Source of the DNA: Microvirga pakistanensis | Lineage (GTDB): Bacteria; Pseudomonadota; Alphaproteobacteria; Rhizobiales; Beijerinckiaceae | Length of the DNA stretch: 40,986 bases | NCBI RefSeq assembly: GCF_004458765.1 | Contig: NZ_SPJX01000251.1 | Coordinates: 9,407 to 50,392 of the forward strand | Direction of reading: 5' to 3' | Shown: in pieces, positions 24,389-32,683 of the stretch | How positions within the stretch are numbered: position 1 is the stretch's first letter | How the letters are laid out: every line of letters starts with the position of its first letter | Notes under the pieces: generated by a model | What the model was told of the DNA's origin: nothing | What the model saw: the letters and a program-made list of their open reading frames with translations, nothing else | Database searches by the model: none | Made by a program: the position numbers and the translations under genes

Positions 24389-24438
24389 ACTGACTTTTAA
24401 TCAGAGGGTCCTGGGTTCGAGTCCCAGCGCGCTCACCA
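24389..24438 (+). repeat. 3' fragment of a tRNA-Lys(TTT) gene, probable right attachment site (att)
   Basis: The sequence from aactgacttttaatcag through the T-arm (ctgggttcgagtcccag), the acceptor strand cgcgctc, discriminator A and CCA is exactly the 3' part of an alphaproteobacterial tRNA-Lys with anticodon TTT. The 5' acceptor strand (gagcgcg) and D-arm are missing: the preceding bases do not fold into them. Identity starts at the anticodon stem, the usual crossover place for DUF4102-type integrases. It is not a functional tRNA. Confidence 0.82.
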
Positions 24439-25045
24439 TACTTCCCAAGAGGTTAGCTCCTGAGTGGCCAGCCGGCAGGCCGCAGATCTCAATCCTGGTA
24501 ATCACATAGTAAGCACCGGGAGCACTTTGGTGCTGCAGGGCTCGTTTAAGCCCATGGACGTCATGGCTAAGGCTGTCGATAGCTATGGTTCGAGCAATTG
24601 CACTGTAGCTGTACGAGAACCCAAGGCTAAACTGGATGGCGGTTTTGAGCCTCTAAACGGACTCTGGCGCGATTGTCTGTGGGGGCCGAGTTTGACCCAC
24701 AACTGACCTTTGTTTCATTCTGCTCCAGGCGTTCGAGCCTCTTTTGCGGTGAACCAACTATTAGGCGCAGACGAGATTTGTAACCTGCCTCAACCCTCGA
24801 GGCGATCTAACGAGACGCGCCATCTTTACTATTCCGACCTGAGCGGCGCCGGGCGTCAGCAGGGCGAAAAACAGGCTCCCCTGCGTTCGGTTGCGTACGT
24901 AACGATTGAGAACTGCTCCAGGCAGTGCTACCGCGGCCCCATCGCAGCCGGGACGGTCGAGTTCGACGACGAGATCGCGAGCGGCTGGCCGCTCGTTCCG
25001 GACTTGCGCTCACAAAAGGGGGAGCGGCCGGAACTCCGCTGCCTC
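24439..25045. other. Intergenic stretch right of the attachment site
   Basis: About 600 bases. Open frames exist on both strands (for example 24464-24706 and 24710-25474 on +) but show no family features or good ribosome sites. I see no repeat, tRNA or clear promoter. Confidence 0.5.
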
Positions 25046-25545
25046 TCAATAGGCAATCGCCGGTGCCTTGCACAGATAGGCTTGGTCCGTTGTGCTTGCC
25101 GCAACATGAAGTGGGCGACGTCCGCCCGCGTGATGTGGGTTCCATTGGCAGGAATGCCATCAACAGCGATCCGATACCGTCTAGTTGGTACGCCATTGGT
25201 CAGCGGCAGGGGGCGCACTGCAATCCACTCCGGCACATGTTCCTGGATTATGTCCAATGCCTGTCGGTGGTCGTCCAACGTGTGGCGGAGAACTCGCTTG
25301 GCGAGGAACAGGAGCGCCACTTCCCGAATGTCCGTTGCCGTCTCAACCAAGACGCCGAAGTTCGACAGAAAGATGAGGCGCCGTACCCGTTGCAACCGCA
25401 TTCCCCGCACGATGTTGCGGGCAGCTGTCGAGTACAGGTCGGTCCTTCCCCGGGTGTCCGCCGTAACCTTATGACCCTCCGACAGGGCTCTCTCGACGAG
25501 GCAGCGCCCCACACCTCCACTCGCGCCGAAAACGATGATGTTCAT
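25046..25545 (-). pseudogene. Broken NmrA/SDR-like NAD(P)-binding reductase
   Basis: The start at 25545 encodes MNIIVFGASGGVGRCLVERA, a Rossmann nucleotide-binding motif (GASGGVG), but jumps from SEGHKVTAD straight to TRGRTDLYST. About 45 residues of the usual fold (the second and third strand region) are missing in frame. The rest follows the family: RRLIFLSNFGVLVETATDIR, IAVRPLPLTNG, YRIAVDGIPANGTHITRADV. After HFMLRQA the true ending lies in a different frame (TTDQAYLCKAPAIAY then stop at 25046), so there is also a frameshift near 25095; the original frame runs on as unrelated sequence to 24928. The deletion and frameshift make an active oxidoreductase unlikely. The judgement rests on remembered family sequence. 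Confidence 0.75.
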
Positions 25546-25800
25546 GAATGTCTGCCCTTCGGGCCTGAGAGAGCAGATCCCATCCCTTGAAACAGCATGA
25601 CCATTCGATCTCACCTTGCCGAGGTCACAGGAGCAGCTTCGTATGTCATGCCGCTCCCGATTCTACCTGTAATGTTTGCACCATCTGCCCAAACGGGGGG
25701 TGACCAAGCGCACGGATCGGGGGTGTCTCGTGCCGTATAACCGCTGCCGAAGCGAGGACCACCCACCGTGCGCAGTTGCACTCAACCATTCGGGGGCTCG

Positions 25801-26175
25801 ATGTCCGCGTCGTCAATTATCGCCAAGCCGGGTTTGCCGCCCATCGCGGCGGGTGGAGAAACCTTGGTCATCCATGAGTGGACCGACTCCGGACCGTCCT
25901 ACCTGCACATTCACCGTTCAGATGACGAAGCCTGGCACGTACTCGAAGGAAACCTCCGCTTCAGGTTCGAGGACGGCGAGGTCGACGCCCCCGCAGGGAC
26001 CACGGTCTTCGTGCCGGCAGGGCTCGCCCACACCTATAGGGTCACGGAGCCGAGCCGCTACCTGATCGTGCTCACCCCGCGGCTGGATCGGCTCATCGCT
26101 CGATTACGCCGGCTGACGGATCAAGGCCAACTGCGGGATACGCTGGCGGAATTCGACACCATAATGGTGAACTGA
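25801..26175 (+). CDS. Cupin domain protein
   Basis: From the ATG at 25801 the product has 124 residues. It shows a single cupin barrel: motif 1 spans HIHRSDDEAWHVLEGNLRFR (the H-x-H...E metal-ligand pattern) and motif 2 spans APAGTTVFVPAGLAHTYRVT (P-x-G-x-x-H). The conserved His and Glu metal ligands are present, so it probably binds a divalent metal. The last 30 residues (RLIARLRRLTDQGQLRDTLA) form a helix outside the barrel. The reaction or ligand is unknown. The frame opens upstream at 25768, but that start adds residues outside the fold. It lies divergent from the broken NmrA-like gene. Confidence 0.85.
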   Translation: MSASSIIAKPGLPPIAAGGETLVIHEWTDSGPSYLHIHRSDDEAWHVLEGNLRFRFEDGEVDAPAGTTVFVPAGLAHTYRVTEPSRYLIVLTPRLDRLIARLRRLTDQGQLRDTLAEFDTIMVN

Positions 26176-26903
26176 CTCACCTGCTGTTTCCAACCGCTGA
26201 GAGCACTCCTTGCCAATTCCCGGCGAACGCCTCAGCGCCATATGCCGAACCTGTTCCCCATGAGGAACGAGTGTATGCCCGAATGCATGACCTGACCGTA
26301 AGGAGCCGATACCCAGGGCTGGTTGCTCCTCATCGGAAGGTCATTCATGCGAACGAGCGGCCTGCCCAGGATCCGCATCTGACCAGCATCGGCGCAAAAG
26401 ATCGATCCACCCGGCGACTACTTCGATGGACGCAGAGCCTGGGGAGGCGCGGTCGAGGTTTTGGAAGCGGCGAGCGCCAACATTGCGATGGCAGTGCTCG
26501 AGGTGTGCTCCGAAGCTCCTAAGGACGTCCTGGTGGCTGCTCCGGCGGGAATCGGTCCTCGTGAACGAGTGCCACGGCCTGCGCGAGGCCATCTCGCACC
26601 TCAAAGCCGATCCAATGGCCGTCCAAAAGGTGGATTTGTCTGGCACAGGCCAGGAAATAGCTTCCGGACTAGGCATCGGTCGCGGTCTCGATCGAGGCTG
26701 CCGAGCCACCAGCGAGCACGACATACGCGAACGCCACGACACCGGGCTTCCTGAGCCTGTTCATGGCCGCCTCCAGGTGGGAGGTAAGGCAATCCGCCGG
26801 GCGTGTCGCAATCATACGCCCGGCAGGCGGTGGCTCAAAGCGGACAAGTCCGGGTGACGGCGCCCGTCCAGGCCTTGCCGCATTCCAGGCCGGATCCCGC
26901 CAG
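26176..26903. other. Gene-poor stretch, possibly containing gene debris
   Basis: About 730 bases with overlapping open frames on both strands, none with a recognisable domain. On the - strand an ATG at 26764 opens a signal-peptide-like 31-codon frame (MNRLRKPGVVAFAYVVLAGG) ending at a tag (26669-26671). The same frame continues open beyond it for about 50 codons (SGSYFLACARQIHLLDGHWI), which may be a small secreted protein broken by a nonsense change. Confidence 0.35.
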
Positions 26904-28103
26904 TCAGCCCTTCACCAGAGGACAGCCACCCTCGTTGAGCGGACGGAAAGCCTGGTCGGCTGGAACTGTGGCCAAGTGCTTGTACAGGTCCCACGCACCT
27001 CTCGACTCGGCGGGTTTCTTAACCTCGAACAGGTGCATGTCATGGATCTTGCGCCCGTCTGCCCGGATGCTGCCCTTGCCGAACACGGGGTCGTCCGTGG
27101 GCATCTCCTTCATCTTGGCCATGACCTTAGCCGCATCCTTGTCCTTCAGGGCCTCAACGGCCTTAAGGTAATGAAGCGTCGCGGAGTAGACCCCGGCATG
27201 GGCCGTCGATGGCATCTTGCCTCCCATCTTCTCCGCATAGCGCTTGGACCAGGCCCGGGTTTGGTCGTTGAAGTCCCAGTAAAACGCCTCCGTCATCACC
27301 AGACCCTGCGCCACCTGGAGACCGAGCGAGTGGACGTCCGTGATGAACACCAGAAGCCCGGCGAGACTCTGGCCGCCCTGCACGACGCCGAACTCCGCCG
27401 CCTGCTTCATGGCGTTGACGAAGTCGCCACCCGCATTGGCCAGTCCGATGACCTTTGCCCCCGATGACTGCGCCTGGAGGATGAACGATGCGAAGTCCTG
27501 GCCCGGGAACGGGTGCCGGACTGTGCCGAGGACCTTGCCTCCGGCCTTGCTCACTTGGGCTGCCGCATCGCGCTCGAGCGCGTGCCCGAAGGCGTAGTCC
27601 GCAGTCAGGAAGAACCAGGTGTCGCCGCCACGCTTGACCATCGCGCTGGCCGTGCCGTTTGCGAGCGCCCAGGTGTCGTAGGTCCAGTGAATCGTGTTGG
27701 GCGAGCATTGCGTCCCGGTCAGGTCGGAGGTTCCGCCGCCCGAGCTGATCATGATCTTGTTCTTGTCACGGGTGAGGGCGTTGACAGCGAGCACCACCGA
27801 AGAGGTCGGAACGTCGAGGATGACGTCAACACCTTCCTGATCGTACCACTGCCGTGCGATGCTGGCGCCGACATCCGGCTTGTTCTGGTGATCCGCCGAG
27901 ATGATGTCGACCTTTATGCCTTTGTCGACGGGCCTGAAGTCTTCGACCGCCAGACGTGCGGCGACCACCGAGCCTTGGCCCGTGAGATCGGAGTAGACTC
28001 CTGACTGGTCATTCAGGACACCCAGCTTGACGGAGACTTGTGCCTGCGCGGCGCCTGTCAGGAAAAACGCCAACACGGCGCTGCGAACGAGCCTTGCCTT
28101 CAT
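26904..28103 (-). CDS. LivJ-like (type I periplasmic fold) ABC transporter substrate-binding protein
   Basis: The ATG at 28103 follows GGGAGGGAG and starts a clear signal peptide (MKARLVRSAVLAFFLTGAAQ, cleaved near AQAQ). The longer open frame to 28499 has no support. The 399-residue protein shows the Peripla_BP_6 fold: VKLGVLNDQSGVYSDLTGQG, AARLAVEDF, DVILDVPTSSVVLAVNAL, WFFLTADYAFGHALERDAAA and the C-terminal HDMHLFEVKKPAES. Relatives bind branched-chain amino acids, urea or amides, or aromatic acids; the ligand cannot be told. It is another orphan: no permease or ATPase genes are adjacent on either side. Confidence 0.9.
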   Translation of the reverse strand: MKARLVRSAVLAFFLTGAAQAQVSVKLGVLNDQSGVYSDLTGQGSVVAARLAVEDFRPVDKGIKVDIISADHQNKPDVGASIARQWYDQEGVDVILDVPTSSVVLAVNALTRDKNKIMISSGGGTSDLTGTQCSPNTIHWTYDTWALANGTASAMVKRGGDTWFFLTADYAFGHALERDAAAQVSKAGGKVLGTVRHPFPGQDFASFILQAQSSGAKVIGLANAGGDFVNAMKQAAEFGVVQGGQSLAGLLVFITDVHSLGLQVAQGLVMTEAFYWDFNDQTRAWSKRYAEKMGGKMPSTAHAGVYSATLHYLKAVEALKDKDAAKVMAKMKEMPTDDPVFGKGSIRADGRKIHDMHLFEVKKPAESRGAWDLYKHLATVPADQAFRPLNEGGCPLVKG

Positions 28104-28815
28104 TGCTCCCTCCCTGTTGGGACGGTGCGTCCGGTCAGCGGTTGCTTGCCATCCCGAGTATCTTTGGACGGTTGGAGCAGGTGTGTGCTGAGCCAAAGCC
28201 CGAAGCCCGACCTCCAACAGCAACAGGACGTCCAACTGCCCGTTGGCACTATAGCAGCGGTGACCCTTTGAGCGAAATCGATCCAGCCTCACGGATCTTC
28301 CTTGGCTGGGGTGACGACAGGCTTTCAGATCGGGAGTAGCGTGGTCTCGATGCTCTGACGGGCGCAGCCGGCCCATCATCGGGGAAAGTGGCATGTTCCT
28401 CAAGCTGGATCTCTGCATATGCCTTTTCCCGTTCGGCTTCGCGCCGCCCACCGAGCCCACGACATCGGCAATTCTGGACACAGTTCCGCTTAGTTCCACC
28501 TATGAGTCGGAATGTCTGCTAGCGGCACTTCGCGGAAGTAGACCAGATGTCAGCTTAGCGGCCGTCTGCAATGCCGCCACGATCTGCCCTTTACTGCGCG
28601 GCGTTCAACGGCTGAGGTTGACCTTCAACTGACTTTCACAGGTTGATTCCGCCCGTTAGCCGGCCCTCGGTCGGGATCTCGGGGCAGTGGCCGCCGTATG
28701 GCACTCTGTTGGCGGGGACGACACGTTCAACTCGAGGTTCCGTTTCGAGGTGTGGCGGCTGGGAGGCGCACCTGCCAAGATGTTCAGCGCAGCCATCTGA
28801 GTGCGGAGGGTTTCG
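28104..28815. other. Intergenic stretch between divergent genes
   Basis: About 710 bases between the start of the LivJ-like gene and the start of the MAPEG gene. It should contain both promoters, but I cannot identify -35/-10 boxes with confidence. Open frames here (for example 28393-28632 on +) lack domain features. No repeats or RNA genes are seen. Confidence 0.5.
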
Positions 28816-29241
28816 ATGACAATCCCGCAATGGGCGCTTCTCGGATTTGCCGTCTGGACGGTGCTCGTACTCTTCGGAACTGTCGGGGTTTATCGCTGGT
28901 CAAGGATCCTCACGGGACGGGTGAGGATTTCTGAATGGCAGGCCGACCGGCCCCAGGGCAGCAACTGGTACCAGCGCGCCATGCGTGCCCACATGAACTG
29001 CGTCGAGAACCTGCCGGTCTTTGGCGCGATCACCCTGTGCGCCACCGCGGTCGGTGCGGATAGCCGTCTCCTCAACTGGCTGGCTGGGGCCATTCTGGTC
29101 GCGCGCATCTGCCAGACGACGGTCCACATCGCCTTCGCGCCCTCGGATGCAGCCGCCTCGGCACGGTTCGCGTTCTTCTTCGTGCAAGCGATTTGCATGC
29201 TCACGATGGCCGTGGCCGTTGCAGCCTTGGCGGTTGGATAA
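28816..29241 (+). CDS. MAPEG family membrane protein
   Basis: The ATG at 28816 has a GGAGGG ribosome site six bases upstream. The 141-residue protein has four hydrophobic segments: one at the N-terminus (WALLGFAVWTVLVLFGTVGV), two in the middle and one at the C-terminus (FFFVQAICMLTMAVAVAALA). The signature RAMRAHMNCVENLPVFGAIT is the conserved R-x-x-x-N-x-x-E-x-x-P region of the MAPEG fold, which binds glutathione in eukaryotic members. In bacteria the role of these small inner-membrane proteins is mostly unknown; glutathione-linked detoxification is a family-level possibility. It stands alone, followed by gene debris. Confidence 0.88.
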   Translation: MTIPQWALLGFAVWTVLVLFGTVGVYRWSRILTGRVRISEWQADRPQGSNWYQRAMRAHMNCVENLPVFGAITLCATAVGADSRLLNWLAGAILVARICQTTVHIAFAPSDAAASARFAFFFVQAICMLTMAVAVAALAVG

Positions 29242-29492
29242 CGGCAGCCTCCGAGCACCGAGGATCTGCCTGTTCAGCCCATCTGGGCTCTCGCAATGTG
29301 GTGATGACGCCCGCGCCGTCTGCACCGGGCCATCTGGCAGAGTCAAGCGGTGTCCGCAGCCATCCATGGAAATGGGGAGCTGAAGGATGGCGGACTGGAC
29401 GCCTTCAGCGTCGAGTTGCGCAATTGCGGGAAGAGCGTGCAGTCCCTTTGGTCTTTCCCAACTTCCAGCCCCTGACAGATCGGCTTGGGTTT

Positions 29493-29588
29493 TCAGCCGC
29501 ACTGCCGTTGTGAATTCTGCTCCTGAAGCCATGCGGTCAGCGGCCGGAAGTATTCCACCAGCGCGTCGGCCGACAGCCCGTGGGTGCC
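29493..29588 (-). pseudogene. C-terminal remnant of an M2 (ACE-like) peptidyl-dipeptidase
   Basis: The - strand reads TGTHGLSADALVEYFRPL then TAWLQEQN and ends QCG-stop. This matches the last 30 residues of bacterial M2 metallopeptidases, which end with an LTGxxxLSADALxEYFxPLxxWLxEQN-x-x-x-CGW pattern. Only the tail is left: upstream DNA changes at about 29588 into an unrelated gene on the other strand, and the catalytic HExxH part is nowhere in the window. The match is from memory of the family. Confidence 0.55.
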
Positions 29589-29606
29589 GGTGGAGGTTCC
29601 AAGTGC

Positions 29607-30011
29607 GTGAAGCTCCCGACGATTACTCCCTTTTTGTCTGCCTCTGACCAACTGGCTGAGCCGGACCTCGGGATTGCAGGCGCGAAGGGGTTCCAATCCG
29701 TAATTGGCAACCGCCCGGACAGCGATGCCGAGGACCAGCCGCAGAGCGAAATTCTTGCGGTGGCGGCCGAGCGCTTAGGCCTCGCCTATCGGTACATCCC
29801 CGTGGGGGCCGGCAAAGTCACGAACCAGGATGCCAGCGTCTTTGCGCAGATGCTAAGCGACGTTGCGGCAGTGCCGGCCCGCAATGGGCGGATCGAGCCG
29901 CGAAACTCGAAGAAAATGTCAGATGGCACTCCTCGGATCAAAGAGTTCGGTCAACCCTGGCCGGCAGAGCAGACCTTTCTTGAGCGTTATGATCATTATG
30001 GTTTGACCTGA
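29607..30011 (+). pseudogene. Truncated DUF442 / TIGR01244-type phosphatase-like domain lacking the catalytic loop
   Basis: From a GTG at 29607 (GGTGGAGG ten bases upstream) the protein reads ITPFLSASDQLAEPDL, GFQSVIGNRPDSDAEDQPQS, LAYRYIPVGAGKVTNQDASV and FAQMLSDVA. This is the first two thirds of a DUF442 domain (beta-lactamase-hydrolase-like, dual-specificity-phosphatase fold). At that point the family continues with a GPVLAYCRSGTR-type loop carrying the catalytic Cys and Arg. Here the sequence instead turns into unrelated residues (AVPARNGRIEPRNSKK) up to the stop at 30011. Without the loop it cannot be an active enzyme of this class. Its start abuts the M2 peptidase remnant, marking a recombination junction. 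Confidence 0.65.
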
Positions 30012-30823
30012 GGGGCCTGCAGTCGAACGGACTGTGCGGAGGAGTCCAGCCTGCCTTGATCAGGCTCGGACGCGGCATAGGTGGCGGGCAACAGCGTCTC
30101 GAAGCGAAAGCGGATCTTGCGGTAGCACTCGCAGGCGGCCTGCTCGAGACCAGACCGGTCGAGTACCGCAATGCCGCCGCGGTATTGCTCAATCAGGCCG
30201 CTGCCTTGCAGTCCGCGCAGGACGGTGCTGACCGTGGAGCGCTGCACGCCGAGCATCTCGGCCAGGAACTCATGGGTGAGCGGCAGGGCGTCCTCGTCCA
30301 GGCGGTCATGGGTGCTCAGCAGCCATCGGCAGCAGCGCGCCTCGACCGGATGCACCGCATTGCAGGCCACGGTGTGATATGCTTGGGCGAGCAGCGCCTC
30401 ATTGTAGGCGAGCACCTGCCGTTGCAGAGCGGGGCGGGCCTGGATGGCCGCGTGCATCTGATCGAGGGGCACCCGCGAGGCAGTGCCGGGGATCTGCACG
30501 ACGTAGCGCCCGAAGGCCTCCCGGCTGACGAAGGCGCTCAGCAGGCCGAACAAGCCCTCTCGCCCGAACATCGCCACTTCGGCCAGGCGGCCATCCTCCA
30601 TCACATCGACCAGGGACACGATGGCATCGTGCGGGAAGTAGGTGTACCGGATCGGATCGCCTGGCTCGTACACCACGGTGCCGCGCGGCAGGATCACCGC
30701 CTCGAGATGAGGTTCAAGAAGGGCAAAGTCCTCTGGATCCAGCGCGGCGAGGAACCGGTTGGCCTGGTGGTTCGATGGCGGTCCCGGAGCCTGGAGAGAG
30801 TGACGTTGTTCCTTTGAAGGCAT
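29996..30823 (-). CDS. Crp/Fnr family transcriptional regulator
   Basis: The ATG at 30823 (AGAGG upstream) gives 275 residues; the frame extends to 30883 with weaker support. Residues about 25-145 form a cyclic-nucleotide-binding-like beta barrel (LPRGTVVYEPGDPIRYTYFP, GREGLFGLL). It is followed by a long helix (MHAAIQARPALQRQVLAYNE) and a Crp-type winged helix-turn-helix (LPLTHEFLAEMLGVQRSTVS, recognition helix around QRSTVS). No Fnr-type N-terminal cysteine cluster is present, so it is not an iron-sulphur oxygen sensor. Ligand and targets are unknown, and a link to the cyclase at 4281-6026 would be only a guess. Its 3' end overlaps the end of the DUF442 remnant on the other strand. Confidence 0.92.
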   Translation of the reverse strand: MPSKEQRHSLQAPGPPSNHQANRFLAALDPEDFALLEPHLEAVILPRGTVVYEPGDPIRYTYFPHDAIVSLVDVMEDGRLAEVAMFGREGLFGLLSAFVSREAFGRYVVQIPGTASRVPLDQMHAAIQARPALQRQVLAYNEALLAQAYHTVACNAVHPVEARCCRWLLSTHDRLDEDALPLTHEFLAEMLGVQRSTVSTVLRGLQGSGLIEQYRGGIAVLDRSGLEQAACECYRKIRFRFETLLPATYAASEPDQGRLDSSAQSVRLQAPQVKP

Positions 30824-31141
30824 GATCCTCTCGCGACCAGGGGCGATCATCCGATCAACCACGGATAACGCGTGGAAAGCCAACTGGTTTGGCCGGAGAG
30901 ATTCTCCACCGGAACGGGTCTTCGTCGGAGCAAGGACTTGGTCCGCGTGGATCGGCTAAGCCGACCTTCCATAGATTGCGCGAACTTCACACCCTGACTT
31001 GAAAGGATCTTTAGCTTGCGTTTGATCGACATGACCGGGTTGGCGGTTTATGGTCAAACCCGAGCCATGGTGGAGGCATGCTGCTAAGCTGCCTCCTGCA
31101 ATGGCTCCGTTGCCACTCCAGACGTGGCGAGGCTGCCTGGC
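30824..31141. other. Intergenic stretch between divergent regulator and hydrolase genes
   Basis: About 320 bases, expected to hold the promoters of the Crp/Fnr and hydrolase genes. No clear -35/-10 pair, Crp-like palindrome (TGTGA-N6-TCACA type) or RNA gene could be identified by eye. Confidence 0.45.
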
Positions 31142-32074
31142 ATGTCGAGCGATTGCGCCCCTGCTCCTTTCCGGTCGGCCTTTGTCGAGGTGAACGCCAT
31201 CACGCTCCATTATCTCGACTGGGGCGGTGATGGGCCAGTGCTCGTTCTGGTTCATGGGATCGGCGACAATCCGCACGTCTTCCAGGATTTCGCAACTTGC
31301 CTGCGCGCCGACTTCCGCATCATTGCATATGCCCGGCGCGGTCACGGACGGTCGGATGCCCCGCCCGGGCCCTATGACGGCTCGATGCTGACCGAAGACC
31401 TTCACCAGCTCTTGGATGCGCTCGGCATTCAGCAGGCGCATCTGCTGGGGTGGTCCATGGGCGGCAACGAGATCACAGAACTGGCAGGCCGCTATCCGGA
31501 CCGTGTCGGAGCGCTCGTTTACCTGGATGCAGCCTATGACTGGTCCACGCCCACCTTCTTGAAGGCCTTCGGCGACATTCTCGCGGTGAACAGCCCCGGA
31601 GCCGAAGACCTGCGGTCACTCGATGCATTTCGGGCGTGGCACCGTGCAGCCTGGCTGGGCGACATTCCATGGACAGAGGGGCTTGAGGCCTATCTTCAAG
31701 AGCTCGCCCGGCCCGATGCTGCCGGCACGCTGCATCCGGTACCGGACGAGGAGGCCTTCGCGGCATCATTTGCCGCGCTCGGGGCGTGGCAGCGCAACTA
31801 CACGCGGGTGCAGGCACCGGCCCTTGCGCTCTACGCCAGCACGTTCTTTCCCCTTGATCACAGCGATGCCGCGCTCGCCCAGAAGCTCCGAACCTTCGAG
31901 CAGGATGTGATGGTGCCGTTCCGGCAGGCGAGCATGGAACGCTTTCGACGGGAGTTGCCGAGCCCTACGGCACTGAAGTTCGCCGGCCGGACCCATATGT
32001 CTATCGGCGTCGACCGGCTGGACGAGCTTGGCGCCGCAGTTCGTGATTTCCTGCGCGGGCCGGCACCGCGCTGA
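31142..32074 (+). CDS. Alpha/beta hydrolase
   Basis: From the ATG at 31142 the protein has 310 residues with the complete alpha/beta hydrolase plan. The oxyanion region is LVLVHGIGDNPHVFQDFA, the nucleophile elbow LLGWSMGGNEI (Ser in G-W-S-M-G), an acid probably in the LDH-like strand around FFPLDHSDAA, and the catalytic His in KFAGRTHMSIGVDR near the C-terminus. A cap region lies in the middle (about residues 140-220). There is no signal peptide, so it is probably cytoplasmic. The fold covers esterases, epoxide hydrolases and C-C hydrolases; the substrate cannot be predicted. The gene stands alone. Confidence 0.9.
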   Translation: MSSDCAPAPFRSAFVEVNAITLHYLDWGGDGPVLVLVHGIGDNPHVFQDFATCLRADFRIIAYARRGHGRSDAPPGPYDGSMLTEDLHQLLDALGIQQAHLLGWSMGGNEITELAGRYPDRVGALVYLDAAYDWSTPTFLKAFGDILAVNSPGAEDLRSLDAFRAWHRAAWLGDIPWTEGLEAYLQELARPDAAGTLHPVPDEEAFAASFAALGAWQRNYTRVQAPALALYASTFFPLDHSDAALAQKLRTFEQDVMVPFRQASMERFRRELPSPTALKFAGRTHMSIGVDRLDELGAAVRDFLRGPAPR

Positions 32075-32160
32075 GGCCATTGTGCGAAGGCAGGCACACA
32101 GAGCATGGTGGGTGCGCAGGTGATCCTTAAAGCCAGAGCCGAAACCATTTTTGCGGTCAA

Positions 32161-32490
32161 TCAAGGAGAACGGCGTACACGACGATTGAACCATTCCTTC
32201 GAAGCAACCCATTTCTTGGTGCTCCAGATCGTGAAGTTCGCGATGGGTCTGCGCAGGAATGGGATATCATAGGCCAGCAGAAGCAGCCCGAGCGGAATCA
32301 TCCAGACCCCAAGGATCGGCACCACCGGCGCCAGAAGACCGCCCAGCACGAACAATACACCAAGCGGGAGCCGGACCCATCGAGCATTGGGATGACGCAG
32401 GTTGCGGACCTGTCGGGCCACGCCTTCCGGCACCTCTTTCTCAAGATGCAGGAACGCCTCCCTGAGCTTGGCCTTGCTGCTCTTTCTCAT
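32161..32490 (-). CDS. Small PGPGW-type membrane protein
   Basis: The 109-residue product has a basic N-terminus (MRKSSKAKLREAFLHLEKEV) and then two closely spaced hydrophobic segments (LPLGVLFVLGGLLAPVVPIL and GVWMIPLGLLLLAYDIPFLR). A C-terminal amphipathic tail is rich in Trp and Arg (WSTKKWVASKEWFNRRVRRS). The layout matches short alphaproteobacterial proteins assigned to the PGPGW/tryptophan-rich transmembrane family, although here the loop reads PVVPILGVW. A GGAG ribosome site precedes the ATG. The function is unknown. It is convergent with the hydrolase gene. Confidence 0.75.
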   Translation of the reverse strand: MRKSSKAKLREAFLHLEKEVPEGVARQVRNLRHPNARWVRLPLGVLFVLGGLLAPVVPILGVWMIPLGLLLLAYDIPFLRRPIANFTIWSTKKWVASKEWFNRRVRRSP

Positions 32491-32683
32491 TCAAGACTCC
32501 AAGCCTAGCTGTTTCATCGATCGGCATGCGAACATGATCAACGACGTTAATGCTGGCGTTGCGCGGCAGTTCGAATAGGTCGATTAGATCGCCGCGGCGG
32601 GGCACGAGGATGCGGTTCGAAGAGGGCACTGCGATCCTGAATGCGGTTGCAGCGCAAGCTGCCATCGTTAGCCCAGCCATCGC
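32441..32683 (-). CDS. Possible small protein upstream of the PGPGW gene
   Basis: An ATG at 32683 opens an 80-residue frame (MAGLTMAACAATAFRIAVPS, then NRILVPRRGDLIDLFELPRN) that overlaps the start of the PGPGW gene by 50 bases. The central part looks protein-like in composition, and an AGGTG sits seven bases before the ATG. The long overlap and the missing family match argue against it. Confidence 0.25.
   Translation of the reverse strand, partial: AMAGLTMAACAATAFRIAVPSSNRILVPRRGDLIDLFELPRNASINVVDHVRMPIDETARLGVLNEKEQQGQAQGGVPAS

Larger units (their letters stand above)
20007..24438 (-). mobile_element. Integrative element core ending at tRNA-Lys attachment site
   Basis: A one-directional run of integrase, accessory gene, AlpA-like regulator, 98-residue protein, RepA-like ATPase and a small gene, bounded on the right by a tRNA-Lys 3' fragment, defines the core of an integrative element. 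Because the tRNA fragment is on the + strand, the intact tRNA should lie at the left end of the element, and none is visible between 1 and 24388. The element therefore extends further left than this core, probably taking in the helicase and STAND genes, or its left end has been lost. Confidence 0.7.

Noticed and set aside
24389..24438. A complete tRNA-Lys gene
   Set aside because: The 5' acceptor strand and D-arm do not exist upstream of the anticodon stem, so only the 3' part is present.
24464..24706. 80-residue open frame next to the attachment site
   Set aside because: It starts with GTG without a good ribosome site, and its composition is not that of any recognisable family.
24710..25474. 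254-residue open frame on the + strand
   Set aside because: Overlaps the decayed NmrA-like gene in antisense; Arg/Ser-rich shadow sequence.
26763..27467. 234-residue open frame on the + strand
   Set aside because: Antisense to the LivJ-like gene, which has a signal peptide and a complete periplasmic-binding fold.
28104..28499. N-terminal extension of the LivJ-like gene to 28499
   Set aside because: The signal peptide starts at 28103 with a strong ribosome site; the extension would bury it.
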